NCBI GenBank assembly: GCA_963700425.1
Contig: CAVOXO010000001.1
Coordinates: forward strand, 992,001 to 1,056,000
Source: CAVOXO01 sp963700425
Lineage (GTDB): Bacteria; Actinomycetota; Acidimicrobiia; Acidimicrobiales; Microtrichaceae
DNA: 64,000 bases
Direction of reading: 5' to 3'
Positions 8,839 to 16,279 of this stretch are shown piece after piece; position 1 is the first letter of the stretch; the number at the start of each line of letters is the position of its first letter. The translations under genes and the position numbers were made by a program. Under the pieces are notes generated by a model. It was given only the letters and a program-made list of their open reading frames with translations. It was not told the DNA's origin and made no database searches.

Positions 8839-9820
8839 GGAGCCCTTCGATGACGGCCTTCTTCTCGCGGAGCACCCGGCGGTAGCGAACAGCGGCGTAC
8901 TCCTGGAGGGCTTTCGAACGCGCCAGGCTGACGGTGCCGTGAATTCGGTCCTCGGGCACCTCGATCTCGGAAGGCGACGTGTCGATCCCGGAGACCCGCT
9001 GGGGGTCCATCAGTGCCTCCCCACGTCGTCGGATCCAGCACAGTGCAGGAAGATGTCGATCGGCCAGACGGGCCAGTTCCTCGCTGCCGGTCTCGGCGAT
9101 GATCTCCCGGACTCCACGGACCAGGTTCTCCGCCGACCCCGAGGTGCGGGTCGTGGCGTGTTCGCGGTAGAAGGAGAGACAGTCGGCGACGCGGACCGGA
9201 TGCGACCCGGGGGAGAAGACGAGGCGGATGTTGAAGAGGTTGTCCTCGCCGACCGAGTAGCCCTCGGGATACCGGGCTCCGGTCGCCACCAGGAACTGCC
9301 GCTGGACGAACGGCTGCATCATGCAGGCTCGGTCCCCGAACCACCAGCGGACGTTCAAGGGGTGGTCGCCCCGCCGGCTGACGGTCGTCAACGAGGGGAA
9401 CCAGTGCAGCACCTCGACCTCTCCCCCCTCCGAGAACCGGAAACCCAGATGATCGGTGGTCAGGACCCGGGCCTCGGGGAATGCCCGAGCGGCTCCCAGG
9501 AGGCGTTCGACCCGGGCGGGATCCCAGAGGTCGTCTGCGTCGACGAAACCGACCCAGGAGCCGGTGGCGGCGTCGATTCCCGCATTGCGGGCATGAGATC
9601 GACCGTGATTCGATCCATCGCCCACCAACGTGATCCGCGGGTCACCGGATGCGGCGTCGGCGACCAGGTCGGCGGTCCCGTCGGTCGACCCGTCATCGAC
9701 GACGAGGATCTCGAGTTCCCGGTGGGTCTGGCCAGCCACCGACGCCAGCGTCGTGCGGAGGGTGGATGTCGCGTTGAAGGCCGGGATAACTACGCTGACC
9801 AGCGGGTTGTCGTGTGCCAT
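8825..9820 (-). CDS. Glycosyltransferase family 2 protein
   Basis: 331 residues. The N-terminal GT-A fold is clear: VSVVIPAFNATSTLRTTLAS, VVDDGSTDGT (nucleotide binding) and GFVDADDLWD with the DxD metal site at about residue 95. The ED of SVGEDNLF fits the usual acceptor-site acid. The C-terminal 120 residues are helical and unassigned. It probably adds a sugar to a glycolipid or glycan from a nucleotide sugar. It stands alone between convergent and divergent genes, away from the polysaccharide locus at 29-45 kb. Confidence 0.88.
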   Translation of the reverse strand: MAHDNPLVSVVIPAFNATSTLRTTLASVAGQTHRELEILVVDDGSTDGTADLVADAASGDPRITLVGDGSNHGRSHARNAGIDAATGSWVGFVDADDLWDPARVERLLGAARAFPEARVLTTDHLGFRFSEGGEVEVLHWFPSLTTVSRRGDHPLNVRWWFGDRACMMQPFVQRQFLVATGARYPEGYSVGEDNLFNIRLVFSPGSHPVRVADCLSFYREHATTRTSGSAENLVRGVREIIAETGSEELARLADRHLPALCWIRRRGEALMDPQRVSGIDTSPSEIEVPEDRIHGTVSLARSKALQEYAAVRYRRVLREKKAVIEGLLSLS

Positions 9821-9882
9821 GTCGGATCCCGGAGGGCAGGTGGAGGTTCAAGCATGATGCCGACGCTGCCGATGGATCAACA

Positions 9883-11205
9883 GTGAGCCGAACGACCCAT
9901 CTCCGCGGCCCTGCGTCGGCATGGCGGATCGGGGTCGTCTGCCTCGTGGCGGCCGCCGCCGTCCCCGTCGTGCCCGTCGGTGCGACGGTGACGTCTCCGG
10001 CGTTGGGTGGACCCGACGACATCGATGTGTTGCGGGCCACCGATGCCCAGCTCGGAGAGCGCATCGCAGAACTCGATGCCCAGCGCTCGGCCACCGCGGA
10101 TGCGCTGGCGGGCGCCCATGCCGCGGCGGACGAGGCCCGCCGCCGGGTCTCGGTCGCCCGGGCCGCCGAGCAGCGTGCCCGCCGAGCGGCCGAGAGGGCC
10201 GATGACGAGGTTCGCCGGGTCGCGGTGTCGGCCTATGTGGGCGAGTCCGACCTCGACCAACTCGCGGTCTTCTCCGCCGCCGACCCTGCCGAGGCCAACC
10301 GTGTCTCGGTCTATCTGCGCCATGAGGCCGAGCGCCGCAAGGAGGTGTTCGACACCCAGCGGGAGGCTCATCGCCGGCTGGAGGCCGCCACCGACAGCAC
10401 CGAGAACGCGTCCGAGGCGTTCGATGATGCCGTGTCCGAACGCGAGGCGCTCCTGGGCCGGCTCGAAGCCGACCGCGAGACCCAGGTCCTCTTCGCCGCT
10501 GCGGTCGACGAACGGATCGAAGCGAAACTGGCCGAAGCCGAGGCCCTCGCAGAGATCGACGCCGCTGCGGCGGAGGCGATCGCCGTGGAGGCCGACGTGC
10601 TCGGAGCGGTCAATCGTGGCGAGACCACGGACTCCCGTGGAGAGCGTCTCGTGGTGGCTGCGGGACCCGCTCCCGATGAGGGACCCGTTCCTCCTCCGCC
10701 CCCTCCGGCTCCGCCGACCACCGCGGCCCCGACGCCACGGCCGCCCACTCCGGCCCCCGCGTCGCCCACGCCCGCCGCTCCTCCGGTCACGGCGGCGCCA
10801 CCCGCCGTTCCCGCGGTCGCTGTCACCAAGGTCGGGCCCTTCGTCGTGGCGACGTCGATCGCCTTCAACGTCCGTGCCCTGCTCGATGCCTCCGCACAGG
10901 CCGGCTTCGTGCTCGGCGGCAGCGGATTCCGCGACCCCCAGCGCCAGATCGAACTGCGGATCGCCCATTGCGGATCGACGTTCTACGACATCTGGCAGCG
11001 GCCGTCGTCGCAGTGCTCACCACCCACCGCGTGGCCCGGGCGTTCGATGCACGAGCAGGGCCTCGCGCTCGACATCACCTGTTCGGGCTCGCTCATCAGG
11101 TCCCGATCGAGCCCGTGTTTCTTCTGGCTGGCGGTGAACGCGTCCACCTACGGGCTGTACAACCTCCCTTCCGAGCCCTGGCACTGGTCGACGACCGGAA
11201 CCTGA
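9883..11205 (+). CDS. Secreted D-Ala-D-Ala carboxypeptidase-like (VanY/M15B) with coiled coil
   Basis: GTG at 9883 gives 440 residues starting with a signal peptide (core VVCLVAAAAVPVVPVGA). Residues ~45-230 are an Ala/Glu/Arg-rich coiled coil with YVGESDLDQL inside, resembling the N-terminal domain of RipA/EnvC-type cell-wall hydrolases. A Pro/Ala-rich linker spans ~267-313. The C-terminal peptidase has the zinc motifs SMHEQGLALD (from residue ~388) and EPWHWS (~431), so it should be active on peptidoglycan stem peptides. The frame is open upstream to 9814, but that start would overlap the divergent gene and precede the signal peptide. Confidence 0.85.
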   Translation: MSRTTHLRGPASAWRIGVVCLVAAAAVPVVPVGATVTSPALGGPDDIDVLRATDAQLGERIAELDAQRSATADALAGAHAAADEARRRVSVARAAEQRARRAAERADDEVRRVAVSAYVGESDLDQLAVFSAADPAEANRVSVYLRHEAERRKEVFDTQREAHRRLEAATDSTENASEAFDDAVSEREALLGRLEADRETQVLFAAAVDERIEAKLAEAEALAEIDAAAAEAIAVEADVLGAVNRGETTDSRGERLVVAAGPAPDEGPVPPPPPPAPPTTAAPTPRPPTPAPASPTPAAPPVTAAPPAVPAVAVTKVGPFVVATSIAFNVRALLDASAQAGFVLGGSGFRDPQRQIELRIAHCGSTFYDIWQRPSSQCSPPTAWPGRSMHEQGLALDITCSGSLIRSRSSPCFFWLAVNASTYGLYNLPSEPWHWSTTGT

Positions 11206-11224
11206 CGCGGGAGCCCTCGGCCAC

Positions 11225-11230
11225 CACAAT
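11225..11230 (+). promoter_or_regulatory. Putative -10 element (CACAAT) of a leaderless promoter
   Basis: Ends 8 bases before the GTG at 11239. It shares CACAATGGTGGGG with the response-regulator promoter at 1920. Confidence 0.35.
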
Positions 11231-11238
11231 GGTGGGGC

Positions 11239-12252
11239 GTGGACGGGACCGAGCTTGTCGATCGTGTGGATCTGTGCCGCTCCGACGGGCGGCTGAATCC
11301 GGCGGCACGTGGATGGTCGCGTCGCCCCCTTCAGCACTGCGCCCTTCCCGGCGGCCGGGGCCGGCGGAAGCGCTGGGACTACTGGAACGTCGTCGACGAA
11401 CAGTGCATCGTGGCCGTGACGCTGGCCGATGTCGACTACCTGGGCATGGCCTCGGTGTGGATCCTCGATCGGGCGTCGTCGGAGGCGATCGAGTGCGTCA
11501 CGGTCGTTCCACTCGGTCGGGGGATCGACCTCGACGATCAGGTCGGAATCGGCACTCGACGGGTGGCGCGCCGCAGACTGAGCATCGAGATGTCCGATGA
11601 CGTCAACGGCACGAGCCTGGTGGCGGAGGGACGGGTCGGGGAACGGAGGCTCTCCGTCGATATCCGCGTCGATCTGCCGCAGGGCCACGAGAGCCTCAAC
11701 GTCGTGATCCCCTGGTCGGATACGCGCTTCCAGTTCACGTCCAAGCAGCTGGCCAGACCGGCCCGGGGGTCGGTTCACGTCGACGGGCGTGACTACCGGG
11801 TCGGCGAGGCCGGCCCGGCCTTCGGCACCCTCGACGCCGGACGCGGAAAGTGGCCGTACCGAAGCCGATGGAACTGGGGAGCGGCTGCGGGCCGTGTGGA
11901 GGGTTCCGTCGTCGGCCTTCAGCTCGGCGGGCAGTGGACCGACGGTACCGGTGCCACCGAGAACGGAATCCTCGTCGACGGCCGATTGCACAAGATCTCC
12001 GACGATCTCGACTGGCTCTTCGATCGCCGTGACCACATGGCCCCGTGGACCGTCCGCACCCGAACGGGAACCGCCGTCGATCTGACCTTCGATCCGGTGT
12101 ACCAGCGAATCGACGGCTTCCAGGCCATCGTGGCATCGAGCGACGTCCATCAGTGTTTCGGCCACTACTCGGGCACCGTCGCGGCCGGCGATGTGACCGT
12201 GGAGATCGACGGCCTCTTCGGCTGGGCCGAGGAGGCTGTCTGGAGATGGTGA
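11239..12252 (+). CDS. DUF2804 family protein
   Basis: GTG start, 337 residues. The stretch RRKRWDYWNVVDEQCIVAVT, FGTLDAGRGKWPYRSRWNWG and the final ENGILVDGRLHKI are recognisable features of DUF2804 proteins, which adopt a lipocalin-like beta structure related to AttH/tocopherol cyclase-like proteins. No signal peptide or transmembrane segment is seen, so it is probably cytoplasmic. Function unknown; binding or modification of a hydrophobic ligand is only an inference from the fold. Confidence 0.75.
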   Translation: MDGTELVDRVDLCRSDGRLNPAARGWSRRPLQHCALPGGRGRRKRWDYWNVVDEQCIVAVTLADVDYLGMASVWILDRASSEAIECVTVVPLGRGIDLDDQVGIGTRRVARRRLSIEMSDDVNGTSLVAEGRVGERRLSVDIRVDLPQGHESLNVVIPWSDTRFQFTSKQLARPARGSVHVDGRDYRVGEAGPAFGTLDAGRGKWPYRSRWNWGAAAGRVEGSVVGLQLGGQWTDGTGATENGILVDGRLHKISDDLDWLFDRRDHMAPWTVRTRTGTAVDLTFDPVYQRIDGFQAIVASSDVHQCFGHYSGTVAAGDVTVEIDGLFGWAEEAVWRW

Positions 12253-12340
12253 GGCGGCCTCGGCACCCCCGGGCGCGGAGTGCACGGTCGTTCCGATGGG
12301 CACGCGTGGCGACGCCGGGGAATACGATGCGGAGCAACGT

Positions 12341-13576
12341 ATGGACGATCGACCTCGAAGTCTCCGGGAGATGCTCGCGGAGGCCAAGGACTCCTCAGAG
12401 CTCATGGTCGATCTCGCCTACGCCGCGGTCTTCTTCAACGATCCGGGGATGTGCGAAGAGGTGCTCCAGCTCGAGGAGAGCCTCAACGGATTGACCCAGG
12501 CGATGCGCGCCACCTGCATCCTGGCCGTGAGACGTCCTGCCGAGGCCGCCTCGATGGCGTCGGTGCTGACGGTCGTCTCCGCCATCGAGGGCATCGGCAA
12601 CGCCGCGGTCGACATCACCCGGATCGTCACGCACCGACTCGGCATTCCCAATGAGCTGATCGGCGACCTGTCCAATGCGGCAGAGGTGTCGCACCGGGTG
12701 TGGATCCGAGAGGGATCCCACATGGCAGACAGGCCGCTGTCCGCTCTCGAACTGCCGGTGGCGACCGGAATGCGGGTCATGGCGATCCGGCGCGATCGCT
12801 CGTGGAACACCGAGATCGATGGGGACGTCGTGCTGTTGCCGGGCGACGTGCTGTTCCTCCGGGGTTCTCCGCCGGGGATCATCCGACTCCACGAGCTCGC
12901 CGCGGCGCCGACCTGGAGTCCGCCCCAACCTCCGTCGCCTGACGCTCTCACCGATCTCGATCGGGCGGTCGACGTCCTGGTCGAGATGAAGAACACGTCG
13001 GAGGCGGCGGTCGGGTTGGCCTACTCGGCGCTCGCCCTCCGCGATCGGGGCCTGGCGGCGGAGGTGGGGCACCTCGCCGACCGCCTCGACGAGATGAAGG
13101 ATCAACTCCAACTCTGGGTGCTGCGGGCGTCGTCTGCCGACGTCGACCCCGCCCGGCTCCGCGGGCTGCTCCAGCTCTCCCACGTCGCCGAACAGATCGG
13201 CAATCAGGCCAACCAGATGGTGTGGCTCATCCGCGAGGACATCCCCTTTCACCCGGTCCTCGCCATGGCTCTCGGTGAGAGCGACGAGGTGGCGATACGG
13301 ATCCCCGTGGCCGAGCGGTCGTCTGCCGCCGGTTCCACGATCGGTTCGATGGAGCTCGACATCGAGCCTGGATTCCATCCGCTCGCCATTCGTCGAGGTG
13401 GACGGTACCTCTACCGTCCGCGACCTTTCGTGGAGTTCCAGCCCGGCGACGAGGTCATCGCCACCGGCCCGCCCGAGGGGCGGGGCCGTCTGGCGGAGTT
13501 GTTCGGATGGCGCCTCGTCGACACCGACGATGATCGCGTCACCCTCGTGGCGCTGACCCCGATGGACGCGACGTGA
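12341..13576 (+). CDS. Tandem PhoU / TrkA-C (RCK_C) regulatory protein
   Basis: 411 residues from the ATG at 12341 (MDDRPRSLREMLAEAKDSSE). Two copies of the same layout are visible: a PhoU-like helical bundle (residues ~1-110, then ~205-310) followed by a TrkA-C-like beta domain (~120-190 with LLPGDVLFLRGSP, and ~325-400 with EFQPGDEVIATGP). RCK_C domains bind nucleotides or ions and gate potassium transport; PhoU-RCK_C proteins regulate ion uptake. No transporter lies beside it. Its stop overlaps the GTG of mca by 4 bases, suggesting cotranscription. A longer start at 12296 is possible. Confidence 0.75.
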   Translation: MDDRPRSLREMLAEAKDSSELMVDLAYAAVFFNDPGMCEEVLQLEESLNGLTQAMRATCILAVRRPAEAASMASVLTVVSAIEGIGNAAVDITRIVTHRLGIPNELIGDLSNAAEVSHRVWIREGSHMADRPLSALELPVATGMRVMAIRRDRSWNTEIDGDVVLLPGDVLFLRGSPPGIIRLHELAAAPTWSPPQPPSPDALTDLDRAVDVLVEMKNTSEAAVGLAYSALALRDRGLAAEVGHLADRLDEMKDQLQLWVLRASSADVDPARLRGLLQLSHVAEQIGNQANQMVWLIREDIPFHPVLAMALGESDEVAIRIPVAERSSAAGSTIGSMELDIEPGFHPLAIRRGGRYLYRPRPFVEFQPGDEVIATGPPEGRGRLAELFGWRLVDTDDDRVTLVALTPMDAT

Positions 13577-14436
13577 GCGAGTCGACGGCGGATCTGCGGC
13601 TTCTCACCGTTCATGCCCATCCCGACGACGAGGCGTCGAAGGGGGCGGCTCTCGTGGCGCGCTATGTCGACGAGGGCGTGGGGGCGACGCTGGTCTGCTG
13701 CACGGGTGGAGAGCGGGGTGAGGTGATCAACCCTGCGATGAAGAGACCCGAGATCATCGACAACCTCATCGAGGTCAGGCGTCTCGAGCTCGAGGAGTCC
13801 GCCAGGGTGATCGGCTTCGACCGGGTCGAGTTGTTGGGGTATCACGATTCGGGGATGCCCGACGATCCGGCCGGGGCCGACCCTCTCAACTTCTGCAACG
13901 TGGACCTCGACGAGTCCACGGGTGTGCTGGTCCGTCTGATCCGTCGAGATCGGCCACAGGTGGTCCTCACCTACTCCGACGATCAGGGCGGATATCCCCA
14001 TCCCGACCACATTCGAACCCACGACATCTCGATCGTCGCGTTCGACCGGGCCGGGGATCCGAACTGGTATCCCGAGGCCGGCGATCCGTGGCAGCCATCG
14101 AAGCTGTACTACAGCATCTGGTCGAAGAAGAGGGTCACGGCCACCCACGCCAAGATGCTCGAGATGGGGATCGAATCCCCTTACGACGAGTCGTGGCTCG
14201 ACCGGTTCAACCAGGATCACCGAATCACCACGAGGGTCGACATCGGTGACTTCTGGTCGGCGCGCGACGCCGCGCTTCTCGCACATGCGACCCAGATCGA
14301 CCCCGAGTCGCCCTTCTGGTTCGGTCTTCCGGCGGAGGTGGCCGTGGAGGTCTACCCCTTCGACGACCTGATTCTCGCCCGGTCCCTGGTCGACAGCGAC
14401 ATCCCCGAGGACGACATCTTCGCCGGTCTGCGTTGA
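13573..14436 (+). CDS. mca: Mycothiol S-conjugate amidase
   Basis: 287 residues, GTG start overlapping the previous stop. The LmbE/GlcNAc-PI deacetylase zinc motif AHPDDE is at residues ~15-20, with YPHPDHIRTHD giving the third ligand. The full length and motifs such as CCTGGERGEVINP, YHDSGMPD and YSIWSKKR match Mca rather than the shorter MshB. Mca cleaves mycothiol S-conjugates to a mercapturic acid and GlcN-Ins during detoxification, which implies the host makes mycothiol. The residues that set Mca/MshB specificity were judged by overall resemblance only. Confidence 0.88.
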   Translation: MSESTADLRLLTVHAHPDDEASKGAALVARYVDEGVGATLVCCTGGERGEVINPAMKRPEIIDNLIEVRRLELEESARVIGFDRVELLGYHDSGMPDDPAGADPLNFCNVDLDESTGVLVRLIRRDRPQVVLTYSDDQGGYPHPDHIRTHDISIVAFDRAGDPNWYPEAGDPWQPSKLYYSIWSKKRVTATHAKMLEMGIESPYDESWLDRFNQDHRITTRVDIGDFWSARDAALLAHATQIDPESPFWFGLPAEVAVEVYPFDDLILARSLVDSDIPEDDIFAGLR

Positions 14437-14469
14437 GCGACGGGGACTCCGGGCGCGACCGCACAGCGG

Positions 14470-14475
14470 TAGCCT
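14470..14475 (+). promoter_or_regulatory. Putative -10 element (TAGCCT) of a leaderless promoter
   Basis: Ends 6 bases before the GTG at 14482. Confidence 0.4.
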
Positions 14476-14481
14476 GACCCG

Positions 14482-15318
14482 GTGACCACCGTCGCAGAAC
14501 GTCTCGGATACGGACCTGACGACCGCGTCGTCATCATCAACTGCGACGACCTCGGCCTGTGTCATGCGGCGAACGAGGGCTGTTTCGACGCGGTGCGCAA
14601 CGGGGTGGCGACCTCGATGTCGATCATGATCCCTGCGCCGTGGAGCCGGGCCGCCGCCTTCGACTACCGCGGTGAGGACGTCGGGGTTCACCTGACACTG
14701 AACGCCGAATTCGACCGCTACCGGTGGGGCCCGATCACGCGATCGCCGTCGCTGTTGGACGGTGACGGCGGTTTTCCCAGGACGACTTCCGACGTGTGGG
14801 ATCACGCGGATCTCGACGAGGTGATCCGCGAGTGCCGCTCGCAGATCGAACGTGCGGTCCTGTGGGGCTTCGACGTCAGCCATCTCGACAGTCACATGGG
14901 GACCCTTCAGCTGCGTCCCGAGTTCTTCGACGTCTACCTGGAACTCGCGCTGGAGTTCGCGCTGCCGTTGCGGATGGCGGGTGCATCGGCACACCGGACC
15001 GCCGGCTTTCCCTTCCGCGACGTGGCCGCCGCAGAAGGGGCGGTCTTTCCCGACTCGTTCGTCTATGTGGGTGGTGTGGGATCCCGACCGGCGTTCGACG
15101 AGGTTCTCGGTTCGTTGCGGCCCGGCCTGACCGAGCTCTACGTTCATCCCGCGGTGGCGTCCGACGAGCTCCGATCCTTCGATCCGTCCTGGGAGGCCCG
15201 TGTCGACGATCACCTGTTGGTGACGTCGGATCTCGGGGTGCGAGAAGCCCTGGACGGTGCCGGCGTCGATCGCATCGGTTGGCGCCCACTCAGGGCGTTG
15301 ATGCTGGCCGGCGACTGA
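14482..15318 (+). CDS. ChbG/HpnK (YdjC)-family carbohydrate deacetylase
   Basis: 278 residues from a GTG. IINCDDLGLCHAANEG contains the metal-binding DD near residue 20, VGVHLTLN the next conserved histidine, and SHLDSHMG the third site, all typical of YdjC/ChbG proteins. TELYVHPAV is the late conserved histidine block. The family removes acetyl groups from amino sugars such as diacetylchitobiose or hopanoid glucosamine. The substrate is not evident here. It is monocistronic with its own promoter-like hexamer. Confidence 0.85.
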   Translation: MTTVAERLGYGPDDRVVIINCDDLGLCHAANEGCFDAVRNGVATSMSIMIPAPWSRAAAFDYRGEDVGVHLTLNAEFDRYRWGPITRSPSLLDGDGGFPRTTSDVWDHADLDEVIRECRSQIERAVLWGFDVSHLDSHMGTLQLRPEFFDVYLELALEFALPLRMAGASAHRTAGFPFRDVAAAEGAVFPDSFVYVGGVGSRPAFDEVLGSLRPGLTELYVHPAVASDELRSFDPSWEARVDDHLLVTSDLGVREALDGAGVDRIGWRPLRALMLAGD

Positions 15319-15358
15319 CGAGTCGTCTGGCTCGCCCGGTTACCCCTCGGCCGGCCGA

Positions 15359-15364
15359 TATGGA
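15359..15364 (+). promoter_or_regulatory. Putative -10 element (TATGGA)
   Basis: Ends 8 bases before a TTG at 15373 and 11 before the ATG at 15376 of the pentapeptide-repeat gene, consistent with a leaderless transcript using the TTG or ATG. Confidence 0.3.
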
Positions 15365-15372
15365 ACCCTGAG

Positions 15373-16065
15373 TTGATGCAATCGCCTCGAATCAACGTTC
15401 GCCTGGCCGTGATCGGCGCTCTGGCGTTGGCCGGGATCACGGTCGGATGTGGTTCCGATCAGTCGGCCGAAGGCCCCGACCAGGACGACGTGGCGGTCGA
15501 CTGCGAGCTGACCGCCGAGCAGTCCGAGGACCTTGCCCGGACCGGCGACCCGGGTGAGGCCGATCTGACGGGTTGCGACCTCACCGATGTCGATCTGAGC
15601 GGAGCGGATCTCGAGGGTGTGGCGCTGACCGACGTCGATCTGACCGACGCCGTCGTGGGTGACGTCGACCTGACCGATGCCGCCCTGGCGGGAGCGAGCC
15701 TCGCCGGGGCGGATCTCTCCGAGGCCACACTGGACGGAGCGGACCTGACCAAAGCGAATCTCGCCGGAGCGGATCTCCGCGGCGTGAGCATGACCGGTGC
15801 AAATCTCGTCGCCGCGGCCATGACCGGTGCGAACCTGAGCGGAGCGAACCTGACCGGCGCCGATCTGACTGCGGCAACGGTGGCCGACGTGGACTTCTCG
15901 GGGGCGAACCTGACGGGCGCCACCCTCACCGGGATCGACCTGACGATGACCCGGCTGACCGGGGCGAGCCTTTCGGGCGCCAGGTGGGATCCCGCGTTGC
16001 CGCCCGTCTGGCCCGAGGGATTCTCCGCCCCGGAGAACGCCTGGGACGCGGCCCAGGACGGGTAG
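15373..16065 (+). CDS. Exported pentapeptide-repeat protein, probable lipoprotein
   Basis: About 230 residues starting MMQSPR with TTG (15373) or ATG (15376). A hydrophobic signal sequence (LAVIGALALAGITVGC) ends at a cysteine with an imperfect lipobox, then an acidic linker. Residues ~62-205 are A(D/N)LxG/T pentapeptide repeats (for example ADLSEATLDGADLTKANLAG), which fold into a right-handed quadrilateral beta-helix. Such proteins act as structural scaffolds or DNA mimics; outside the membrane a structural or binding role is more likely. The C-terminus (residues ~205-230) is a short non-repeat cap. Confidence 0.8.
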   Translation: MMQSPRINVRLAVIGALALAGITVGCGSDQSAEGPDQDDVAVDCELTAEQSEDLARTGDPGEADLTGCDLTDVDLSGADLEGVALTDVDLTDAVVGDVDLTDAALAGASLAGADLSEATLDGADLTKANLAGADLRGVSMTGANLVAAAMTGANLSGANLTGADLTAATVADVDFSGANLTGATLTGIDLTMTRLTGASLSGARWDPALPPVWPEGFSAPENAWDAAQDG

Positions 16066-16158
16066 CCGTTCGACGGCGAGAGCGCGACATCGGACGGACC
16101 GGGTCCGTCGTCGGTGTCGGCGGACCGCATCGCGTCGGACGCGGCGAAGACCGCGTAG

Positions 16159-16189
16159 TTGATCCTTGGGGCCGGCGTGGTGCTAACAA
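16159..16189 (+). promoter_or_regulatory. Putative promoter of the modular surface-protein gene
   Basis: TTGATC at 16159-16164 and TAACAA at 16184-16189 are separated by 19 bases. They lie about 90 bases before the ATG at 16280, in the 214-base gap after the pentapeptide gene. The spacing is slightly long. Confidence 0.35.
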
Positions 16190-16279
16190 TGGGGAAGCGA
16201 ACGATGGGCTTCCATGTCCGACGTTGTCATCGCTGATGGCAGGGTCGGCATGGATCTGGGGCCTCGGAGGCGGAATTTC

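Noticed and set aside
1920..11236. Identical CACAATGGTGGGG at 1920 and 11225 considered as a shared operator
   Set aside because: Both copies are placed as -10 regions directly before start codons; the match is short and needs no shared regulator.
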